From NCBI GenBank assembly GCA_902781315.1, contig CACZIT010000001.1, forward strand, positions 124,001 through 188,000: a stretch of 64,000 bases of DNA. The letters run 5' to 3'. Below are positions 59,430 to 64,000 of this stretch, piece by piece. Below the pieces are notes generated by a model. It was not told the origin of the DNA, made no database searches, and worked only from the letters and a program-made list of their open reading frames with translations. The translations under genes and the position numbers were made by a program. The number at the start of each line of letters is the position of its first letter. Within the stretch, counting starts at the first letter, position 1. This stretch comes from an uncultured Prevotellaceae bacterium. GTDB lineage: Bacteria > Bacteroidota > Bacteroidia > Bacteroidales > Bacteroidaceae.

Positions 59430-60224
59430 ATGAAAACAAAAACTATCTTTATGTTGGCAGCTATGCTGCTGATTAGCATGGGTGCATTTGCACAGAGTAA
59501 TGAACCGTTGGAAGGCGATGTGAATAATGATGGAACAGTAGATGTCGCCGACATTGTTGCTGTTATCAAAATCATGAAGGACGGCGGTGGCGCCGTAGGA
59601 GAAAAGAAGTGCTATTGGTATGCCGGAACGAATAATGGCAATGCTGTAACGGCAGACAATTTCACAGATGTTGCCTCGCAAATACTAGAAAGCGAAGTCC
59701 CCGAAACGGGCTCTGTAACAGCTAACGGGCAATATGTCTATTTCGTTATGCCCGAGACGAAGCATCTTGAGTCACTTACTGATGGAAATGGTTCTGCTGT
59801 AGAGTTTACATGTATTGTTGTTATGGGATACCATATCTACAAAACGGCAGGTATGATAAGTGGGATGATTAATTACACTATAGAGCAGACTATTTATTAT
59901 TGGTATGTAGGAGTTGATAGCCCTGTAGGAATGGATCCAGAAAATTATGATACACATAACGGATTAAATGAATGGACAAATTTAGGATCATCATTACCTA
60001 CAACTGACATTCAAGTGGCAAAACGCGATGATACAAATTACGAAAAGCATACATGGTATATTGCCGCACCTACTGATGCTAATTTCACATTATATAATGC
60101 AACTAATGTAGGTTCTGATGAAACAGCATTCTGGAAAACAACATTTAATGTCGGATCTGTATCTTACACATTATGGACTAGTAAATCAGAAGGATGGCAG
60201 GCAGTTAACTATTTGCATAAATAA
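59430..60224 (+). CDS. Secreted dockerin-type protein of unknown function
   Basis: 264 residues. Signal peptide (1-21, SMGAFAQ), a type-I dockerin-like calcium-binding half (about residues 29-48: GDVNNDGTVDVADIVAVIK), and two repeated beta units starting KCYWYAGTNNGN and IYYWYVGVDSPV. The dockerin segment is N-terminal and consists of one clear loop-helix, where cellulosomal dockerins have two. The coding DNA becomes AT-rich in its second half. A long structured leader precedes it. Function unknown; surface display is likely. Confidence 0.8.
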   Translation: MKTKTIFMLAAMLLISMGAFAQSNEPLEGDVNNDGTVDVADIVAVIKIMKDGGGAVGEKKCYWYAGTNNGNAVTADNFTDVASQILESEVPETGSVTANGQYVYFVMPETKHLESLTDGNGSAVEFTCIVVMGYHIYKTAGMISGMINYTIEQTIYYWYVGVDSPVGMDPENYDTHNGLNEWTNLGSSLPTTDIQVAKRDDTNYEKHTWYIAAPTDANFTLYNATNVGSDETAFWKTTFNVGSVSYTLWTSKSEGWQAVNYLHK

Positions 60225-60235
60225 ATATTTATAGT

Positions 60236-60304
60236 TTGGAACGCTCCAAATGACGTGGTGCTTAAAACAATTCAGATGTAAATTTACATTAAAAGTAATA
60301 CAAT
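60236..60304 (+). other. Short intergenic palindromes before the unrecognised gene
   Basis: TTTGGAACGCTCCAAA (hairpin) and ATGTAAATTTACAT (palindrome) occur in an 80-bp AT-rich gap. No standard promoter is evident. Confidence 0.45.
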
Positions 60305-60922
60305 ATGACAACCATTACAAACAATTCCTCAGTATCAGATGCCATACAGGCATATCTCAGCCATGGCTTCGGCTCGATGACAAAGAATGACTTCGAGGTA
60401 TGGATTTTCAACTATCTTCTTCAGAACAGACCTCCAAACACTTCAAACTTTGATTTTAGCGTAGAGCTGCGGATTCCTGAATCGAAGGTGAAGAGGCTAC
60501 GCTACGAAGCATCGTTGAAGTATGGCAATCCAGCGAACACGACGCAATACAATGAGGCTTTCCAAAATTTGCTTACCTATGTGAACTTAAAGAAAGGTTC
60601 GAAGGATGTCATTCAGTTCGCTGTAGAAGACATGCAACTGCGGAAGTATCTCGACTCCATTCTCAAGAAAAAAGGGCGCTTCGCAGATACTTCATTCAAC
60701 TCAGAAGTGGTTTCCATCACGATAGATGATTTGGCAATATTGCTTGATGCTACAAGCACGGAAAAGCAGAAAAAAGAAGTATTAGGAAAGGCAAAAGAAG
60801 ATGGACCATTCATTGATATTGCAAAGAAAGCGTTGGGAAAAATAGTTGGAATCGCTTTGGAAAAAGGAGTGACCACAGGGATTGGGATAGGATTAAAAGC
60901 ACTAATGGAAATCTTTTTATAG
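60305..60922 (+). CDS. Unrecognised protein with hydrophobic, glycine-rich C-terminus
   Basis: 205 residues, no signal peptide. The N-terminal third (about 20-75) contains FGSMTKNDFEVWIFNYLL and a helix-turn-helix-like RIPESKVKRLRYEASLKYG, reminiscent of small DNA/RNA-binding or adaptor domains. The middle is charged and helical (EDMQLRKYLDSILKKKGRF). The last 35 residues (KALGKIVGIALEKGVTTGIG and on) are amphipathic and glycine-rich, as in membrane-active peptides. The DNA is AT-rich compared with the flanking core genes, and the next gene starts 7 bp later. I do not know its function; a toxin or defence effector is only a guess. Confidence 0.7.
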   Translation: MTTITNNSSVSDAIQAYLSHGFGSMTKNDFEVWIFNYLLQNRPPNTSNFDFSVELRIPESKVKRLRYEASLKYGNPANTTQYNEAFQNLLTYVNLKKGSKDVIQFAVEDMQLRKYLDSILKKKGRFADTSFNSEVVSITIDDLAILLDATSTEKQKKEVLGKAKEDGPFIDIAKKALGKIVGIALEKGVTTGIGIGLKALMEIFL

Positions 60923-60929
60923 CAATAAT

Positions 60930-61688
60930 ATGAAACGTATATTCTCTTTTCTCATGATTGCACTGACAAGTATCAGTGCAACGGGGCAGACGCTGAGCGT
61001 TGCGCCCATAGAAGCCGAGGCAGGGGCGCAGGCAGAGCTAGTCGTGACGGGTGCAAGTCTCGGTGGCCAGACAGCCCTGCAGTTCAACCTTTCCCTGCCC
61101 CAAGGCATCACCCTCGATGAGGCAGCCATCACGAAAGGGGCAGCCGCCAGCGGACATGAACTCAGCGTGAGCACCCTCAGCAGCGGTGCCCGCCTCTTTG
61201 TGCTCTACGACATGAACCTCGAAACTATCCAGAACGGCGAACTGCTACGCCTGCCCGTCACCATCGGTCAGAACGCCACGAGCGGCAATGCCCAGCTCTC
61301 CACCGTCCGCTTCGCCTCCAACGAGGCCGTGAGCACGGCAGGGACGGATGTCAGTTTCACCATCACCGTGAAGGCACCTGCTGCACTGAAGTGCGCCACG
61401 CCTGTGCTGACGTTTGCAAGTGGCAAGGTGAAGTGTACGTGCGCGACCGCAGGCGTCACCTATCGCTACACCGTGGCCCCAACGGCAGCCACGGGTGAGA
61501 GCACGACAGGCGAAATCAGCTTCGGCACCACATTCACCATCAGCGTGAAGGCTGTACGCGACGGCTACGAGGATTCCGATGCCGCCACCCTCACCATCCC
61601 GATGGCAGCGGTGGGCGATGTGAATGCCGACGGCAGCGTGACCATCGCCGATGTCACCGCGTTGGTGAATATTATATTGGGGAAGTAA
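60930..61688 (+). CDS. Secreted cohesin-like/dockerin-like protein
   Basis: 252 residues. Signal peptide (1-19), a cohesin-like beta-sandwich (about 22-150: LSVAPIEAEAGAQAELVVTG ... LSLPQGITLD ... LFVLYDMN ... LLRLPVTIG), a chitobiase/FN3-like linker domain (about 155-225, CATPVLTFASGKVKCT) and a C-terminal dockerin-type calcium loop-helix (GDVNADGSVTIADVTALVNI). GC content jumps back to that of core genes exactly at this start. It is 7 bp after the unrecognised gene. It may bind the dockerin half of the 59430 protein or act in T9SS/surface assembly. Confidence 0.78.
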   Translation: MKRIFSFLMIALTSISATGQTLSVAPIEAEAGAQAELVVTGASLGGQTALQFNLSLPQGITLDEAAITKGAAASGHELSVSTLSSGARLFVLYDMNLETIQNGELLRLPVTIGQNATSGNAQLSTVRFASNEAVSTAGTDVSFTITVKAPAALKCATPVLTFASGKVKCTCATAGVTYRYTVAPTAATGESTTGEISFGTTFTISVKAVRDGYEDSDAATLTIPMAAVGDVNADGSVTIADVTALVNIILGK

Positions 61689-61893
61689 GAAGACCCACCC
61701 CCTGCCCCTCCCAGAAAGAAAGAGACCCACCCCCGGCCCCTCCCAGAAAGAGAGAGACCCACCCCCTGCCCCTCCCTGTATGGAGGGGAGTAATTACTCT
61801 TCTCAATCAGAAGGGCATTCTACTCCCCTCCATACAGGGAGGGGCAGGGGGTGGGTCTCTCTCTTTCAGGGAGGGGCAGGGGGGTGGGTCTCT
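61689..61893. repeat. Cluster of five G-rich repeat copies with a 42-bp perfect inverted repeat
   Basis: Three copies in one orientation (about 61691, 61723, 61751) and two in the other (61821, 61867). Arms 61751-61792 and 61821-61862 are exact reverse complements with a 28-bp loop. The cluster fills the gap between convergent genes and ends two bases before the pepT stop codon. Confidence 0.93.
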
Positions 61894-61895
61894 TA

Positions 61896-63119
61896 TTACT
61901 CGTTGTAGCTGGCCGTCAGCTCGCAGATTCTTACGATGACGTCGACGACCTTCTGCATCACTTGGATGGAGACGAACTCGTAGGGGCCGTGGAAGTTCAC
62001 GCCACCGGCGAAGATATTCGGACAGGGCAGACCCTTGAACGACAGCTGGGCACCGTCGGTGCCGCCACGGATGGGCTTTACTTTCGGGGCTACGCCGCTG
62101 TTCTGCATGGCGTGAAGCACGATGTCGATGACGTGCATGTTCGGATCAATCTTCTCCTTCATGTTATAATATTGGTCGCGCACGTCGGCCGTGACGGCAT
62201 CCTCGCCGTACTTCTCCTGCATCTTCGCCACACATTTCTTAATAAAGGCCTTGCGGTCTTCGAAGCGGTCGCGGTCGTGGTCGCGGATGATGTAGGAGAG
62301 CGTAGCCTGCTCGATGCCGCTCTGAATGCCCAGCAGGTGGTAGAAGCCTTCGTAGCCCTCGGTCTCCTCGGGCGTCTCGTCGGCAGGCAGCAGCGAAGCA
62401 AATTCTACGGCCAGGCGGTTGGCGTTCACCATTTTTCCTTTTGCATAGCCCGGATGCACGCTCACACCCTTGCAGTGAATCTTCGCCGAGGCAGCATTGA
62501 AGTTCTCGAACTCCAGTTCGCCCAGGTCGCCGCCGTCGATGGTGTAGCCCCACTCGCAGCCGAACTTCTCGACGTCGAAGTGGTGGGCGCCCATGCCGAT
62601 TTCCTCGTCGGGATTGAATGCCACGCGAATCTTGCCGTGCTCAATCTCCTTATGGTCGCGCAGGAAGCACATGGCCTGAATGATTTCGGCAATGCCCGCC
62701 TTGTCGTCGGCACCGAGCAGCGTGGTGCCGTCGGTCACGATGAGGTCTTCGCCCACGTGCTGCAGCAGCTCGGGGAACTTCTTCGGACTGCTCACGATAC
62801 CCTCGGAGAGCAGGATGTCGCCGCCGTCGTAGTTTTCTACGATGCGAGCCTTGATGTTGGCGCCCGAGCAGTCGGGGCTGGTGTCGTAGTGCGAGATGAA
62901 ACCGATGGTCGGCGCTTTCTTCTTCGTGTTGGCGGGCAGCGTGGCGTAGATATAGCCCTGCTCGTCCATTTCGACGTCGTCGAAGCCCTCGGCCTCGAGT
63001 TCTTTCTTTAAGTATTCTGCAAAAATGAGTTGCTTCGACGTGCTGGGCACGCTTTGGCTCTCTTCGCTCGACTGTGTGTCGAACTTGGTGTAGTTCAGAA
63101 ATCTTTCTGTGATGTTCAT
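61896..63119 (-). CDS. pepT: Peptidase T (tripeptidase)
   Basis: 407 residues, equal to E. coli PepT. M20 zinc aminotripeptidase: [10 protein letters not shown] (His, metal), LLGADDKAG (bridging Asp), [11 protein letters not shown] (catalytic Glu and metal Glu), the dimerisation lid domain and the terminal [10 protein letters not shown]. Start ATG at 63119; the longer upstream frame is GTGAAAA-repeat DNA. Cytoplasmic release of N-terminal residues from tripeptides. Confidence 0.96.
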   Translation of the reverse strand: MNITERFLNYTKFDTQSSEESQSVPSTSKQLIFAEYLKKELEAEGFDDVEMDEQGYIYATLPANTKKKAPTIGFISHYDTSPDCSGANIKARIVENYDGGDILLSEGIVSSPKKFPELLQHVGEDLIVTDGTTLLGADDKAGIAEIIQAMCFLRDHKEIEHGKIRVAFNPDEEIGMGAHHFDVEKFGCEWGYTIDGGDLGELEFENFNAASAKIHCKGVSVHPGYAKGKMVNANRLAVEFASLLPADETPEETEGYEGFYHLLGIQSGIEQATLSYIIRDHDRDRFEDRKAFIKKCVAKMQEKYGEDAVTADVRDQYYNMKEKIDPNMHVIDIVLHAMQNSGVAPKVKPIRGGTDGAQLSFKGLPCPNIFAGGVNFHGPYEFVSIQVMQKVVDVIVRICELTASYNE

Positions 63120-63145
63120 ACCTATAGTTGATAGTTTAAAGTTGT

Positions 63146-63176
63146 TGTTTTTTTCATTTTTCACTTTTCACTTTCG
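63146..63176. repeat. GTGAAAA-type repeat between acyltransferase and pepT
   Basis: GTGAAAAGTGAAAAATGAAA read on the minus strand, the same family as at menF, menD and menB 3' ends. Confidence 0.6.
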
Positions 63177-63189
63177 GCTCTGCCACGCC

Positions 63190-64000
63190 TCATCCCACAA
63201 CCCACTTGCCGAGTTTCGGGATGCGCTGCACGGCCACGCAGAACAGGGCGACCGTGGCAAACGTGAGCAGGGCCGTGAGCAGGATTTGGACAGGCGTCGT
63301 CCAGATGCCCAGCTGACCGTCCACTCCAGTGCCGAGCGATTCGCGCAGCCAGCCCGAGAAGAATGCCAAGGCAATCATGTGGCAGAGATACATGCCGTAG
63401 CTGGCTTTCGAAATGGGCAGCAGAACGTTGCGATAGAACCAGCCTCCGGCATTGATTTTCCGGAAGACGAGAATCCAGCCGATGGTCATCAGGAACACGC
63501 CTGCCGTGTCGTTGATCCATGTTGTTTCCCAAGCGGCAGCCAACCCTGTTGGACCCTCAATGGGGAACTGTCCGGCAGCATCGTTCATGACCATCACGAT
63601 GAAGCCGCTGAAGCAGATGGCAAAGCCCACCAGCCATGCCGGCAGTGCCACGGCCAGCGTCTTGCCCCACGAGAGGTTGCCGACGAAGCGACGCAGGTAG
63701 AGGCCCAAGAGCAGATAGCCGATGAAGCCGCTGAGATAGTAGAACAGGCCGTAGGTGTTCCAGCTGGCCTCGCCCCAGAGCGGATAGAGTGCGCGGTTGG
63801 GAATGCCCGTAGGACCATAGATGACGGGTGCGGCACCGTCGGCAGCCAGCGCACGGACGAAGGGAATGAGCGTGGTGGCGAAGCACAGCAGCAGATAGAA
63901 CTGCAACTCGCGCTTGCCGACGCGCTCGGCCCACGGCGAGAGCATCGGCATGAGCAGATAGATGCCCACGAGCATGTAGACAAACCACAGGTGGCCGGCA
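63190..64000 (-). CDS. Acyltransferase 3 family membrane protein, partial
   Basis: C-terminal part of an integral membrane acyltransferase (OatA/WecH type); the frame stays open to the right edge (HLWFVYMLVGIYLLMPML), so the N-terminus with the catalytic His lies outside. About seven hydrophobic helices remain, including SKASYGMYLCHMIALAF. These enzymes O-acetylate cell-surface sugars or import acetyl groups; the substrate here is unknown. The stop lies about 70 bp before pepT on the same strand. Confidence 0.85.
   Translation of the reverse strand, partial: AGHLWFVYMLVGIYLLMPMLSPWAERVGKRELQFYLLLCFATTLIPFVRALAADGAAPVIYGPTGIPNRALYPLWGEASWNTYGLFYYLSGFIGYLLLGLYLRRFVGNLSWGKTLAVALPAWLVGFAICFSGFIVMVMNDAAGQFPIEGPTGLAAAWETTWINDTAGVFLMTIGWILVFRKINAGGWFYRNVLLPISKASYGMYLCHMIALAFFSGWLRESLGTGVDGQLGIWTTPVQILLTALLTFATVALFCVAVQRIPKLGKWVVG

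Noticed and set aside
1..64000. tRNA or rRNA genes
   Set aside because: I looked through the intergenic regions for tRNA arms and rRNA-like sequence and found none.

Overview
The window is chromosomal DNA from a member of the Bacteroidota, most likely a gut or rumen Prevotella-like organism (family Prevotellaceae). The support is a SusC/SusD polysaccharide-utilisation locus, many secreted or lipoprotein glycoside hydrolases, a C-terminal type IX secretion (T9SS) sorting signal on a GH5 enzyme, the Bacteroidetes gene order ftsX-DUF3098-uppP-truB-queA, and many promoters of the Bacteroidetes type (TTTG, about 19 nt, TANNTTTG). Coding DNA is fairly GC-rich, except for an AT-rich stretch at about 58.3-60.9 kb. 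I see no tRNA, rRNA, CRISPR array, transposase or prophage.

Layout. 0-4.8 kb: two tandem GH2 enzymes, the first cut by the window edge. 4.9-9.6 kb (minus): GH89 alpha-N-acetylglucosaminidase, a DUF697 membrane protein and a NagX/HGSNAT-like transmembrane acetyltransferase. 10-15.7 kb: EamA transporter, TerC protein, a PhoR/PhoB-like two-component pair and a Na/phosphate cotransporter with a PhoU-like tail. 15.8-18.4 kb: GH3 enzyme with PA14. 18.6-25.3 kb: menaquinone operon (hotdog thioesterase, menF, menD, menB, menC, menE). 25.5-34.8 kb: ndk, GH20, GH5, a secreted tandem-repeat protein, two GH2 enzymes and a radical SAM protein. 35-38.5 kb: rocD, a CtlX-like hydrolase and arcA, together an arginine-to-glutamate-semialdehyde route. 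38.8-44 kb: ftsX, DUF3098, uppP, truB, queA, folK, DUF1573. 44-52.2 kb: a polysaccharide-utilisation locus with SusC, SusD, a GH18 endoglycosidase and two DUF1735 lipoproteins, probably acting on N-glycans. 52.4-58.3 kb: rpsO and typA (divergent), a lipoprotein and a KefB-like antiporter. 58.3-61.7 kb: PIN toxin-antitoxin pair, a structured leader RNA ahead of a dockerin protein, an unrecognised gene and a cohesin/dockerin protein. 61.9-64 kb: pepT and a partial acyltransferase.

The most unusual property is a dense set of short dispersed repeats that fill intergenic gaps and also sit, frame-preserved, inside conserved housekeeping genes. One family is a 36-42 nt hairpin with a G-quadruplex-like tail. 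It lies inside menF, menD, menC, menE, terC, the nagX-like gene, a GH5 and two GH2 genes, and it also forms a 200-bp inverted array before pepT. Other families are tandem arrays with periods of 7, 8, 9 and 22 bp. Several genes end with a stop codon supplied by a repeat.

The second notable item is a roughly 290-nt 5' leader upstream of the dockerin gene at 59430. It can form two mutually exclusive hairpins, the second ending in eight Ts, which looks like an attenuator or riboswitch.
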